A DNA stretch of 64,000 bases. Origin: Diaporthe sp. PMI_573. Taxonomy: Eukaryota > Ascomycota > Sordariomycetes > Diaporthales > Diaporthaceae. Positions 8,835-21,109 of this stretch are shown here, one piece after another; the stretch's first letter is position 1; each line of letters starts with the position of its first letter. The stretch is from the NCBI GenBank assembly GCA_021399435.1, contig JAJTUP010000039.1:248001-312000 (forward strand), written 5' to 3'. The position numbers and the translations under genes were made by a program. The notes below the pieces were generated by a model. It saw only the letters and a list, made by a program, of their open reading frames with translations, ran no database searches and had not been told where the DNA came from.

Positions 8835-11600
8835 GATGAGGGTGTACCAGCGGGTGACGAAAACGAATTTAAAATGGGTTGGAGAAGAAGAAGGATCAAA
8901 GAAAGATTGATACCCAGTAAAATGGCAGATATGTCAATTTACAAGACTTGATGGGAGGAGTTGCCAAGATATATAACCTTTGATATAGGAGACATCCTGA
9001 GGCTGGGTAAGCACGGCAAGCACCGCCGGGGAGAATGTTTTCTGCAGGGAGACACGAGAGTTGAACATGTCATTGAACAAGGGGGTCCCGGCATCGAAAG
9101 CTCGTAAAGAGTTTTAGCGGGAAGCTTAGAATGCTTGTTTGGACGCTTAGAATGCTTGTTTGGACGACCATGCAGCGAGGTCGAGATGTTCTGGGTGCAC
9201 GCCACTGCGCCGTGACCCCGCGCTCATGGCTCCCCCTGGGACATTATCCATGTAGGGGATCCAGCGGCTCACAGCTCGGAAATCACACGGACAGGCTATG
9301 CTTATGGGATCTAAAAATCGGCACTTTGTCGCGCCATAAGGGGGTCAAGGCTGTTGTGCCGAACAAGCGAATGGAACCTATTGGGCGGAAACGGCACGGA
9401 GTCGCCAAGGATCTGTGCCTGGCTAACCTGGGATGGGAAGGCCTGGCCTTATTTTAATCGTTTTTTCTTTCAAGCGGGCCGCTGCAACGCCCCAAACCCC
9501 CTATTATTTTGAGAGGACGCGTCATCGGCAAATCGGCACGTAGTAACTACACTAGCTGCTCAGCCCTGGTTACTATTTGACCATTACTGCATGTGCTGTA
9601 AAGGGGATAATTAAAGTCAGCACGGAAGAAGGGATCCATGATCCACGGCTGAGGTGTTGCATTCCTATACGAGATCTGGAGACCCTAGTACTACCCTACC
9701 TTGCCTACCAACCCCCCCCCCGCACGACCACGATCGGTTCAGCCGCTGTCGCAGAACAAAGCTTGATGAATAGACGCTTGCAATACATGTTATGCCTTGG
9801 GCGGCTTCGACCTGGTCCAGGCCATTCCTCAAGTCCCGAGACTGTGGGTCAAAGAAGTGTCGAGCTGGATTGGAGTTAGCACACCCACCAGCATTGGCCC
9901 ACGATCCCGTCTCTCGAAATTAGCACGGATGATAGTATGGCAGACTTGATATGCCGTGTCACCGTCCCCTACCATCGAGGGCACTCGGATGCCAGCAAAC
10001 AGCCCCAGAGACAAGTGATCGGGCTTGCAAGCTTAGGTGATAATTTTGAGTGATTAGCCTGGGACATATTAGTACGAGCGCTGCTCGGAGGTCCGCTGCG
10101 AGGCCAATGCATCTCTGTGGTGGATCAGCAGCAGGTGTGGTTCACAGTGCCCGCCGCCGAAAAAGCCAACCTCTTGTAGGATAAGCTCCTTCCGGATACC
10201 TTCCCAGCCTTTCTCACTGTCTAGGACAAGGCTACGGAATCTTTGTGATGATAAACTACGAGGTTTGCTCGAGCGTCCGCTACCCGGCCGCAGCATGGAT
10301 CAGCCCCGCTTGGGTCCATGCCCCTGTTAACCTCTCCTGGGTTCAGCTCCATGTTGAATAAGCTCTGATGTGATGAAACCTGCCTTGGGCTAATGTCTTG
10401 CAACTTAATCTCCCCGAGGAAATAGAATAACCTCACATAGAATAGTCTCCTATAGGATAATGTCCTTTGGGGTGGCCCACACTGGAATAATTTCCTAGAG
10501 GACCATAGGATATAGAGCAAGCAAGCTACAGGGGATCTGTGGTACCCGCTCTGGTATTTGAAGAATGTGGCTGTTGTACTGTAATAATACATTTGATGCA
10601 TGTGATAGGCGTGACTTGGGCGCAATGTCAGAACATGCCCATGTGAATGCTCGCTTTTGTAAGCGGCATTTTTACAGTGTACTGACTCCTCAGTAGAACG
10701 GCGTGCAAAGCAAGCGACATGAGGCTCCGTAGTGATATTTCTGTATTCTTTTGAGAGTTTGGCTGCGTTGTTGAAATAGTGTACGTAGGAGTGTTAAATA
10801 GTTCCAGTGAAGTAACAGGATAATTATAAACTTCAGATCCTTATAAATCTAATGTATTGGATTCCTGTCACTATAAGCTTGGAGAAAAAAAGACCGGGCC
10901 ACTAGTAGTGCCCATTCAAACGAGAGAAACTCACTAAAGACCAATTCAATTCCCACCCGTACTTACGTAAAGACGGCTTCTTTGAGGATTGGTTTCATTT
11001 CAGATCGGCAAACAATTCAACAGGAGGGCTTATTATACGGACGCAGGGAACACTCAAGCCTCGAAAGGCCAACAAGAACGGCTGCGAGTCATCAAATCCC
11101 GTCTACTCGGTTTGCCAAGGCGGCTACAATACTATACAAGTCAATACGCGGTGCCAAGAACGACGCTTGTCATGACGCCATGCGCTTCTAGTTTTGTTAT
11201 CGCAACGTTCTAGCCTATGGTCGGGACGAACTCCAGCGCTGCCAAGTTGCCAATACCTCGCTTGCCAATCGCAAGCTTACGCTAAGCCTCTTGTTTCCTT
11301 CCTCATTGAGCCCTCACCAAGACAACGGTCGGTATGCCGATAGCTGGGCGTTACTACATTACCAGGTATAATGGCTAAAATTTATAGCCGACGGTGTCCA
11401 CTGCAGATGCCCAGAGATACTATCCGGCATGTCGGTTCAGGTGCGCGTATAGATGGTCACATATTCGATGAGGGGATGCCCAGGTGGCGAGCTTATGGGC
11501 TCGTTAATTATAAAATGCGGGCGATCGCCTCTCACACTGGGTGGGACAACTCAGCTCAGTTTGACTCGACACAACAGCGAATCCATCCTTGGTCGTGACA
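8835..11600. other. Long gene-poor interval between agd3 and the LVIVD-type gene
   Basis: 2.8 kb without a supportable gene. It contains the agd3 promoter, a 21-bp tandem duplication at 9124-9165, and at about 10420-10500 a run of degenerate AGGA..TCCT dyads. Several short open frames on both strands have no family features. Confidence 0.5.
9124..9165. repeat. Perfect 21-bp tandem duplication
   Basis: The unit GCTTAGAATGCTTGTTTGGAC occurs twice back to back at 9124-9144 and 9145-9165, about 300 bp upstream of the agd3 ATG. Confidence 0.9.
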
Positions 11601-13362
11601 ATGGTTCTAACACAGTCATATGCAGCGGCTTTCGTCGCCGTGGCATCCTTGCGCACGGTGGCAGCCGCAGAAATTGACATGACCTATGTCGCGTCATCTG
11701 AGGAATATCTGTCGGGCAAGGTTCATGCCCAAAGCATGGCAGCCAAAACTGTGAGTCTAGTGCCCGGGTTCCTTCCAATGCAGTCAAGGCTGACATTTCG
11801 TAGGCACAATGGAACTCTGAGCTCGCAGCAGGCTTGCTGGATAGTACCCAATACCCGGAGCTCAGTTATACACCCTGCATCGATGGTCTTGCAACGGCTA
11901 TCCCAGGGGATGCAAATAACACTTTCCGGTGCAATAACGTGAGTTTTGCGCATGATATTCCGGAGAATCATCGTGCAATAGATCTAACTCTGACAATTTC
12001 TAGATTGACCTGTACCATTTTCTTTCCCATGCAGATCTAGGAAGCACACAAGGTTTCGGATCTTCGTCATGGGGATGGACATCCGAGGACGGGCGCGAAT
12101 TCGTTGCCATCGGTCAATACGACGGGACAGCTTTCGCAGAGATCACGTCCGAGGGCAAGTTGGTCTATCTCGGCAGACTCCCCCAGTATGACTCCATCGG
12201 CTCAAGGTGGCGAGAGATCAGGACGCTTGGCGACCTGGTCGTCATCGGTTCGGAGGCCATCAAGCACGGCGTCCAGTTCTTTGACATGAAGAAGCTGCTC
12301 GACCTGGACCCAGCGAGCCCAACCGTCTTCTCACAAGAGGACCTCACTGGACACTTCAACAAGTTGCCTGTAGGGCGGACGCACAACATCGTTGTGAACG
12401 AAGAGCTTGGCTACGCCATTGCTGCTGGGTCTGTCGGCGGCAACGAGACGGTGCGGAACCGGGACAACCTGCCTTGCCGAGGAGGTCTCATCTTTATCAA
12501 CATGACGGATCCAACTAATCCCACCACCTCTGGATGTGCTGCCGGCGATGGCTACGTGCATGATGCGCAGTGCCTTGTCTATCGCGGACCAGACACACGT
12601 TACCAGGGTCGAGATATATGCTACGGCTACAATGAGGGTATGTTGGCTTGTAATTCTTTTGTAGGAAATATTCACGCATCAAATCCGGCTTCTAACATGA
12701 AAGCCGACCTATAGACACAATCACGATATATGATGTCACGAACAAGATCGGCAACTTCACCAAGCTGATTTCTCGAACCTCATATACCGGCGCAAAGTAC
12801 ATCCACCAAGGTGCCGTTCTCGATACATCGAACCAAGAGTTCCTTGTGCTTGATGATGAGCTCGACGAGCGGGACGGAACGGAGGGCCCAGCGACTAGCA
12901 AGCTGCCTATTACCTACATCTTCGACATCCGTGACCTCGAATCGCCGAAATTGACGGGCTACTACGAGGGCAAGACCCGTTCAATTGACCACAACCAGTA
13001 CATCGTAGACGGGTATAACTACCAATGTAAGTCTAAAACCTTTGTAAAACAATGCACTAGTTACCTGGAAAAATTGCGTCAAAGATAAACACTAATCATC
13101 GTCCACAGCCAACTACGGTGCAGGGCTCCGCGTGCTTGACATTAGCTCCATTCCTTCCGACCCGACTGGTGGAGGGGTCTGTGAGGCTGGATTCTTCGAC
13201 ATCCACCCTGAAGACGACACGGCTGAGGGAGGTGGAATCGTTGCTTTCACTGGCACCTGGTCTTCGTACGCGTACTTTAAGTCTGGGTTCATCTACATCA
13301 ACACCATTGAGCGAGGCTCATTTGTGGTTAAGATGACCAGCAAGGCTTGTGCGGAGGCCTGA
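11601..13362 (+). CDS. Secreted choice-of-anchor-B / LVIVD-repeat family protein
   Basis: Five exons (11601-11750, 11804-11938, 12004-12637, 12715-13026, 13109-13362) join in frame to 494 aa. All introns are GT-AG and short. An N-terminal hydrophobic signal peptide (SYAAAFVAVASLRTVAAA) leads into a beta-propeller-like protein. Its hallmarks are WREIRTLGDLVVIGSEA..HGVQFFD, GYVHDAQCLVYRGPDT.Y.GR, ICYGYNEDTITIYDVT, a YIHQG..LD motif, the DDELDE acidic motif and SIDHNQYIVDGYNYQSNY.AGLRVLD. These are the conserved stretches of the choice-of-anchor-B domain of bacteria and fungi. The molecular function of the family is not established, and a secreted or wall-bound binding role is inference. Conserved His and Asp residues suggest metal binding. 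The reading frame is complete with no sign of decay. Confidence 0.8.
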
Positions 13363-14699
13363 GATAGACAACGAGGACAAAAGCGCTGAATAAGACACTT
13401 TGTCACGACATAAAGTACATACAACTTCTCAGCAAATTCACTTGAAATATGCCGAATGGCCTGCGCTTATTTTGGCGTATGGCTTTCCATGTTTACGGCC
13501 ATTTCCATTTTCTAAACGCAGAGAGTTTGTCAACCGTTCGCACAGCATTGAGACCAACGATTTGTACAGCGGCATAGTCCGGGCAGCAGCTCATTTCAAA
13601 AAAGAAAAATAAAGAAAAGAAAAGAAAAAAGTTCTTCCGCCTGCACAAGAGTTATAAGGTTCATTGGAAAGCGTCGCTTAAGACAGATGTGACAAGTATT
13701 CGTGTTGCCATCGAAGATGAATTCTATATCCTGGCAACGTGGGGAATCTTCGGGGCTCGGAGCCGCGACAGAATATCTCAACATTAGATTTAGCCGTTCA
13801 TCTGCGACCCCGGAACAGAAGTGCATACCCATGTACTGATGAATCCTGCTATTTAGTCGCCATTGTCTATGCAGTCCGGCCAATGACGTCAACAGCAAAA
13901 CCGTTTGGCGCTCGGTTGCCTGGATCGCCAGGTTCCCCATGGAAGGGTGAAGGATGTTCTTCGCTTTCTGATTCGAAATGTGAAGTATCTGTGGACTCGT
14001 CGATAGACGGGTAGTATCGGATTGACGATGCGGTCATATGACGAGTATGTGCGTTCATGGTTCCTTGGGAAAATGAGAAGGTCTGCGGCGGCGGCTGCTA
14101 TGTACCATGGAGTGGTGAGGGGCTTCAGAGGGCTGTGACGGGCTGTGTTGGGCTGTGACGGGCAAAACAGTCGCCGAGGTTGTACAAACAATATGCAACC
14201 TGCGCTGCTAGAGGTGGCGCAGACTTTCGTGCGTTGCTAGCGATTATGCCCATCCACATTCTGAAGCGACGAATGAGGGTAGATTCGACCCAGTTAACGG
14301 CTCGGACAAGGTAAGCAGCGGCTTCACAGAGGTGAACAACTACCCGTCAGATTGTCTGTCCAAGGTCGTATGGTAACTTAGTTGTATTTGCCCTAGCAAG
14401 AGTTTCTCCATTCGGTTTCTGGAGCATGTCTCGCGAAAATTGCCCTTGCTCTTGTAATGTGTAAAGCTGGTGTCTCCCGACAGAGAAATCGAACAAGGTG
14501 GACACAAACTGATGTCGTAGCCAGGGGCCTTGGTGAATCATATCAATTGATCATGAATTTCGAGCGCATCGAGGCGACTGGGGAGCACGAGATACCTCAG
14601 CCGCGTGTTAGAGCTCACCCAGGTAGGAGCCTTCCACCAAAAAAGAAGTCTTCACATTCCAGTCCAAAGTCACAGGCAATCCGCGACGCAACCAGTCGT
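13363..14699. other. Intergenic region with a short GGGCTGTGAC-type repeat
   Basis: 1.3 kb without a supportable gene. Around 14126-14163 a GGGCTGTG-based unit recurs three times in about 35 bp. Confidence 0.5.
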
Positions 14700-15227
14700 T
14701 CAATTCGGCTTCTCACACGCTCGTCTGACCTCCTCGCCAAAGTCAAACGGCCCTCCCATCATGAGCGCCGCCGTCGGGTCCGAGCCGCTGATAGCCTTGC
14801 TCGCCATGAAGCCCCTGCTGTACAAATCCCCAGCAATCTCCTTCACCTTGGCCTCAGAAAGACGCGGAAACTCCACAGCCGCGCCGCCCGCGGACTTCAT
14901 CGACCCAGCCGCGGCGTCCCACTCCCACTCCCACTGGTAGTCCGGGTCGGCAAAGGCCCAAGGGTTGGCGATGATCTTGCACTTCCGGGTGGCACCGGCT
15001 GGAAGAAAGGGAATGACGCAGGAGATGTAGGTTTTCTCCACGAAGTCTGTTGTGAGAAAGAGAGGCGGCGGGGTGGACTCGTCGACCTTGCAGACAGCGG
15101 CGGTCGGTGGCTCGAGGTACTTGAACTGTGGGTGGCCGTACAGGGTCCTCAGGAGCTCAGAGTAGGCGACAGCCAGCTCCATGGCCTGGGCCGGGGAAGG
15201 ATGGGAACCGTCCATAGGGATGAGCAT
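14700..15227 (-). CDS. Conserved-looking protein of unknown function, 175 aa
   Basis: Single-exon frame from the ATG at 15227. I do not recognise the family. It has no signal peptide or transmembrane segment. Visible features are a mixed alpha/beta composition, the tryptophan-acid run YQWEWEWD in the middle (about residue 100), and a helical C-terminal third ending GGPFDFGEEVRRACEKPN. A longer plus-strand frame covers the same DNA. I prefer the minus strand because its protein has balanced composition and the plus frame reads as Arg/Leu-rich shadow. It lies 473 bp beyond the stop codon of the minus-strand P450 gene and could be functionally linked, but nothing in the sequence proves it. Confidence 0.6.
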   Translation of the reverse strand: MLIPMDGSHPSPAQAMELAVAYSELLRTLYGHPQFKYLEPPTAAVCKVDESTPPPLFLTTDFVEKTYISCVIPFLPAGATRKCKIIANPWAFADPDYQWEWEWDAAAGSMKSAGGAAVEFPRLSEAKVKEIAGDLYSRGFMASKAISGSDPTAALMMGGPFDFGEEVRRACEKPN

Positions 15228-15700
15228 TTTGGTATTTGATTTGATTTCTCAACAAGTTTTGCACCAATTTGCTGAGCAGAGCACTACACAAAAGTTTGTA
15301 ATGTCGGGTTTTTTTAACCTGGGAACTGTCGACGCGGTGACGCGTTTAGTCATGGATGACCCCGCGTTGTTTTGCGCTTTTTACTCGGCATCTAGGATTC
15401 GAGACCACATACTGCCTTCCGGATCATATACTCATTCTTTGGTTTTGTTCCTCCTTTCTTTTGGTTTGCATTACCCAATATCGTTGCACACTGTTTGCTA
15501 TTCACATGTCCTGGGGAGAATATGACATCACACGGCGCTGTACATCGTGCCAGACGCGTCGCGAAACAGAATGGGTCTGCAAACCCGCCCTCGACGATAT
15601 GAGCGGGTATGGAAGATCGATTGGCCAAATCAACTCGCGCCGAAATAAATGTTCCATCGTTGGACTTCCTCGACCGTAGCTCCAGACGTATAGACGCAAC
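15228..15700. other. Intergenic region between the 175-aa gene and the P450 gene
   Basis: It holds the promoter of the 175-aa gene and the 3' flank of the P450. No other feature is seen. Confidence 0.5.
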
Positions 15701-17344
15701 TTATTTCTTCCGACGGATGACCTTACAGATCAACCCAGTTTGCCAGACAAACCAATAGTCGTGCATTTTCCATTCCCGTGTGGGATCAGCCAGCTCAAAG
15801 TCGAACCTTTTCAGCAGCTCCGGCACCACCTTGGATATCTCTAGCAGGGAGACGTTCTTCCCCAGACATGTCCTCGATCCACCGCCAAACTAAACGGTCA
15901 TTAGCAACATTGGAATGAATGGTGGATAGATACCAAGCTAAGAAATGGAGACGGCATTATTCCAACATCTCAAGGGTATACGTACTGCCATGAAGTTCCT
16001 CTCCATCAGTTTCAGCTGCCCAGCATCCGCCTCCAGCCATCGTTCTGGCCGGAAGGTATATGCATCATCTCCGTACACTGATCTATCTCGAGCTGCAACC
16101 CACGGGTTCATGCCGATGATAGTTCCCTCACGCAACCAAACGCCGCCAATCTCTGCGCCACCTTCAGGCACCAAGCGCTCGAGTAGGAGCCCAACTGCAG
16201 GGTGCATGCGCAGTGCCTCCTTGACCACGGCCTGGAAGTACCTGAGCTGCTGCGCCTCCCCGAACGTGACCGGGTCCGAGAGCTGGCCGTTCCTCTCCGC
16301 CTCGTCTATCTCAGCGAGGAGCTTGTCGTGGGCCGCTGGGGTGCGGCATAGGTAGTAGAATAGACCCCGCAGGGTCGAGGCCGTTGTGTCGCTGCCGGCC
16401 AGGACGTTGGCGGCGGCGTGGGACATTAGTTCTTTGTCGTCCATCACCTTCTCCCCGTCCTTGAAGCGCTTGAAGCGGCCGAGGAGATCTTTAAACTGCA
16501 TTGTGTTCGGGTCCTTGCTCTCGCGGCGCTGCACCTGTTTCGTGACGAATCCTATCAGGTACTTGGTCGGGTTGACAGATTTGGTGTCTCGGAAGAGGCT
16601 GACTATCCAGCCCAATATGCGGTTGCCAGCGAGATACTTGTGCAGGTGTGGCGCCTGCCCGACGGCGCTGACGTATTTCAGCCTGGTCGAGAGAGCCTGG
16701 ATGACCCCCTGCACGTCGCTCTGCGACTCCATGAACCCGAGGCGGTTGGAGAACGCGATGGTCGTGATGACGTCGAACGCGTACCAGTGCAGCCACTCCC
16801 CAAGGTCTATCTCCGTCCCCACCAACCCCTCGAGCTTCGCGGTCAGTATGGCGGAGCACTCGTCATTCATCGGCTCCAGCTCCTTCATCGCGCTCATCGA
16901 GTAGGCAGCCGAGACAGGCCTCCTCTTTACCCTGTGGACCATCTCGTCCCGCTCGGAGAACGTGGTCGTCGTCCCGTCGAGGTTAAACATGTCGTAGAAC
17001 CTGCTCTTCCAGAACCGGGTGTTGATGCCGTACACCATCGGGATCAGACTGCCGTCGGAGAAGGAGACATGGTTCGGTCCCACGCGCACGAGAGGGCCGT
17101 ACTTGTCGTGCAGCCTCAGGTGGTAGTTCATCTGCTGCCCGGCGATGAGGCTCCAGATGCGGTCGAGGTGGGAGATGCTTGCTAGGAATGGGCCCGGGAT
17201 GCTGCGGAGTCCGGGCCAGTAACGGGTGAGGATGATGTCGGTTACTTGCAGGACCGCAATGAGGAGTATCCCGAGGCTCATTGCCAGCTTGAATGGGCCG
17301 TTGCCCCAGACTTCGCTCCAGAATGTCGTCGATTCTGTCTCCAT
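15701..17344 (-). CDS. Cytochrome P450 monooxygenase (pisatin-demethylase-like class)
   Basis: Exon 1 is 17344-15986 and exon 2 is 15889-15701, across a 96-bp intron (GTACGT..TTTAG), giving 515 aa, a normal P450 length. An N-terminal hydrophobic helix (LAMSLGILLIAVLQVTDIIL) anchors it in the ER, followed by the PGP hinge. The I-helix reads LAGSDTTAST, the K-helix ExxR is in KEALRMHP, PERW follows, and the heme loop FGGGSRTCLGKN begins exon 2 with the ligand Cys near residue 461. The region around DKYGPLVRVGPNHVSFSD resembles fungal pisatin demethylase-like P450s. It would use a P450 reductase to hydroxylate or demethylate a lipophilic substrate that cannot be named. No biosynthetic backbone gene is nearby, so a detoxification role is as likely as a biosynthetic one. 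Confidence 0.9.
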
Positions 17345-18064
17345 GCTGTATGTTGTTGCTGAGTCCAGCTCGTTAGCAGCTCGCTTACATCAAGAGGGGG
17401 ATCTTATATCAGACTGGTATGCTCGGCAAGCTCGGAAGTCTTGCTGAATGACATCCGGATTCAAGTGTACCATCCCCGCTACCCCAACATCGACGGCAGT
17501 ATTGCACGGATGCTAAGTCCACACAGCGAGCCTCGCAATTAATAATGGAACCGATTTAGGTTCTGTCACTGTCTGAACTGTGTGGGGCCTCGAGATTGTG
17601 GCTGGAGAAAACACTCAAGCGTCTTCAACCTGATATCAAGTCAAATCGGGACTGTCGTCTTCTCAGGTTTTCTAGCAATTTTGTTTTAGACACATTTTTA
17701 TTTTTATTTCATTTTTTCATTCTTTTCAATCTTAGTACCTGGATCCCTAAAGCCCCTGAGTATTTTATCATTGATGCGGTTGACGGCATGTTTGCTGTTC
17801 ATGTCGATTTGCCTCTGCAGCCAACTGGCAACGCATTTCTGGACACAACTGGACATCATGGATAAGTTTATGAAGCAATCGTAGAGTATTAAATTTTTCG
17901 TAACCCATCCTACCCTTGTAGATTTAACGCCAATTAACCACGCAAATGCCGCTTGTACAAATATGCTTCCAAAACGGGCGGCCACAGGCTGACTTACCAA
18001 GCCCAAATGCTCGAGAATGAAGAGACTGGCCAAAAAAGTCAAAGTCTAAAGATAGAATATTTCT
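17345..18064. other. Intergenic region between the P450 promoter and the SET gene 3' end
   Basis: No gene is seen. A T-rich tract occupies about 17690-17735. Confidence 0.5.
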
Positions 18065-19382
18065 TTAAGCATCCGCACTGGCGGCAGCGAGGCGGGCAGA
18101 CCGTCTCAAAGAACTGCTGTCAGGGTCGCCTCCTTTGTACGCCATAACGCCCCAAGACCTCCGCCGCCGCCTCGCCTTGGTAGCAGCCGCCTTCCCGCGC
18201 GTCTTGGACCCCGAATCGGACTTCCTCACCTTCTCAATCGAACCGGACAAGGACTTCTTCCTCTTTCCCCCGCGCTGCTGGCCATTAATGCGGCCGTAGG
18301 TCCCGAAGCCCCTGGGGGAGACGCTGCCGTCTGGGTAGACGTGCCTGCGGTATGTCTCGGAGGTGTGGGGGTACTCGAAGGCGTTGCACTCGCAGGGCAT
18401 GGAGCTGTCAAAGTAGGTTATGCCGTAGTCGATGAATATCTCCTCGCCGGCCGCGATGTCGCGGTTCGTGTTGAAGGCGATCACGGCGCGTTGCCCGTAC
18501 ATGACCGTCATTGGGTCTGTGTTGCACTTGCAGTTGTGATTGAAATACCGGGTGATCTGTTTGGTTTGTATTGGTCAATTATCATAACCTTTTTTCAATC
18601 TTTTATTGTGCGCGTTTCGGGACATTAGAGCTCAGGGGATGTGATTGGTGAAAATGTGAGGGAAGCATGGAACGACTTACATTACCATATTGCTGTCCAT
18701 CAGACTCGGTTCGGCCTTCGATCGTGTAAGTATATCGAGCATCACGTGGATGGGCAGTATCAAGGGGTATAAGACGGCCCAGGTACTCGCCGATTAGGGT
18801 CCCGCGTGGTATGTTTGCCACCGCGAACACCCCGTAGCCCCATCGACCTCGTCTGATCTGGAGGTTAAAGTCGGCCACGTCCTGGAAAAGATCTTTGGCA
18901 ATGTCAACGCATACCTCTCCATTGCACTGGTTTAGTGTTTGCTGATTAGTACATGGTAGCCGTCGTGGGATAACACCGGAGTGGAAAGTATAGGTATGAT
19001 ACTCACTTTAGTGCCTTTCTGACCACAAACAAAACAGACGAGCGTTTTTGTCTTGAAGGCGAGGATTCCTTCGACCGTGTTGACTCCGTTGGGTGGACCT
19101 ATTCCATTCCCATAGTTGACACCGCGATTTTTAGCCTGCCCTGTAGCGTCATATTGTGTTAGTACTTGTGAATATTCTGGTCCAAGAAGTAACGAGGCGG
19201 ATCAATCGACGATAAGGCATAGCAGAATACTCACAATCTACAGGGTCAATAACATAATCCTCGATTATCCTGGGATGTGTATCATCATCAGAAATAATAT
19301 CAATCATGGCATCCGGATCGGGGTCATAATATGAAAACACTTCCAATGTGTTGAGGTCTGGTAAACCTGCGTGCGCAGCCAT
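18065..19382 (-). CDS. SET-domain protein, putative lysine methyltransferase
   Basis: Four exons on the minus strand (19382-19235, 19140-19007, 18926-18681, 18556-18065) join in frame to 339 aa. Introns have textbook GTGAGT/GTAAGT donors and a TACTAAC branch site. The N-terminal 75 residues are acidic. A Cys-rich patch (VCFVCGQKGTK then CNGEVC) precedes the SET fold: GRWGYGVFAVANIPRGTLIGEY near residue 120, the RYFNHNCKCNTDP block where the family has NHSCxPN, and GEEIFIDYG. The post-SET part has CECNAFEYPHTSETYRR, then a Lys/Arg-rich tail (KRKKS, KARRRRRSWG) that looks like a nuclear localisation signal. NHN instead of NHS is unusual. The substrate, histone or other, is unknown. It is divergent from the Argonaute gene, 1.7 kb away. 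Confidence 0.8.
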
Positions 19383-21109
19383 GTCGCTTCAGCTTAATTG
19401 TTCTTTGAACACGTTTGGGAGGATGTTGCAGTTTATGTTATTGTAAACTTTGTTATTCTCGAGATTGTCCAGATTGCCGGATTGTTGGGTTCTTGCATTA
19501 TTTAACTTACAGCCAGAGGGATACTTTGTGGCAGTTTAGATAGTCAGTTTGCGCTCCTGTCCCGTTCCTGACACATTGTTTTGGATATCAGGCGTTTCCA
19601 TATATAACTCCAACCAATTTAAGAGAAAGGCTTGTATGGAATTGTGAAGAGCCGCTCTTTGCCAAACAAAGACTGCCTATAGTTGCTTTGATATATTTAT
19701 ATCCTATTATTATGTGATTGATTGTCGGCGTTGATCCTGCTTGACTTTGCCGTGTCCGTGTCATTGTCTCACATGTATCCTGAGAATGATATTGTGTTAG
19801 TATTCTGACAGGTTGGTCTGTCATGGAACACATTGAGTATATTCGAGTAGATTCAAGTATTGGTAGAGCTCAATAGACAATTCAAGATGGGGTGAGCAAC
19901 AAGTAATTACGGGCTGCACTGCGGTTTTCTTAGATTGTGCCGTTGTGAATGATTTGAAACCGGACACCTGCATCAAGTAGAGCCGATCAGGGCAGCCAAG
20001 TTGTTGTGAGCTGAAAATCTAGCCAACTAAATCCGACTCAGGTTTTTTTTCTTACGAATATTGACAGCAGGACTCAATCCACTGTTCTCCTGATTGAAGC
20101 TTGCCCACCAGTATGGCGGTGACTGAAGAGTGGATTTGTTGTCGACGTCTGAATGGGATGGGGAAACTGGAGAGAGTTCATTTGAAGGTGAGTCTGCTAA
20201 CTCCCACAGGGCAAAATGATGCACCGGAACTGTTAGCGCCTGCACCACTAGATGGGGGCCCGTTTTGTCCACTCCGTCCCCACCAGAACGGCCCCCAACA
20301 GCCCCCCAACGGTTCGAACGGTCCATTTAGGTCTGACTGACTGTTGGCAACTCGTACAAGTGTCAAAATTACTGGGGTGGATGATGGCATATGGTAGGCC
20401 TCCTGCAGCTTGTGTAACGCATTCCTTGTGAGTCAATCAATCAGAGAAGCAGAAAAAAAGGGAGAAGAAAGGCCGGTCAAGGCTGCTCTTTGAATTTGGC
20501 TTTCTCTGCCCTGCAGGAGAGGGGCTGTTCATTGGCATGATCCACTGCAGCTGCCCGTCAGGGCGTCCAGGTGGTTCTTTGGCCCTGACCCCTCCTTCTT
20601 CAGGTAGGCCTCACTGTCTCCTCGAGGGCTCCCAGTTCCTCCCAACTCCTCCCAACTCTTCTCCATATCATATCATCCACCTCCTCTCCGCTGCATCGCC
20701 TTCTGAGGAGCTCGGCAATCCCTTCTGTCTTCCCTCCACACCCTTTTGCCATCCTCATCCTTAATTACATCCTTATTTTCCAGTGACTGACCGGCGGGAC
20801 CTGCGTCTGCTCGAGCTCCCTCGCTCTGCTTTAGGAGCTTTTGGAGCTCTCGAAGCTGCTGTGGTAGGTCGGCCCACCCCCACCTCAGCTCATCAACGCT
20901 GTTCCTTGCCATGCCGCAGCATGCCGTTGTTGGATCCCCCGCTAATAGAACACCAGATATCCTTACCTGGATAATTGTATCCCTAACAGCCGCTTGTTGC
21001 ATCGATATCCCTTGCTACAATATTGCTGTCTCGAGCTGCTCGGGCGGCTGTCCACCATCCAACCCTGCTTGTGTGCCTCGCTCTCGAGCACGCACTTGCA
21101 TGCTCGACG
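19383..21109. other. Divergent intergenic region between the SET and Argonaute genes
   Basis: It contains both promoters. The part from about 20540 to 21100 is pyrimidine-rich with many CTCC and TCCTCC tracts and probably holds the Argonaute leader. No protein feature is supportable. Confidence 0.5.

Noticed and set aside
10221..10625. 134-aa minus-strand open frame in the gene-free region
   Set aside because: Composition is irregular, part derives from the degenerate dyad array, and no fold or signal is visible.
14457..15239. 260-aa plus-strand open frame
   Set aside because: Overlaps the 175-aa minus-strand frame; its Arg/Gly/Leu-rich composition looks like the antisense shadow of a GC-rich gene.
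14700..19382. A possible secondary-metabolite cluster around the P450
   Set aside because: No polyketide synthase, NRPS, terpene cyclase or prenyltransferase gene, and no transporter or regulator next to it.
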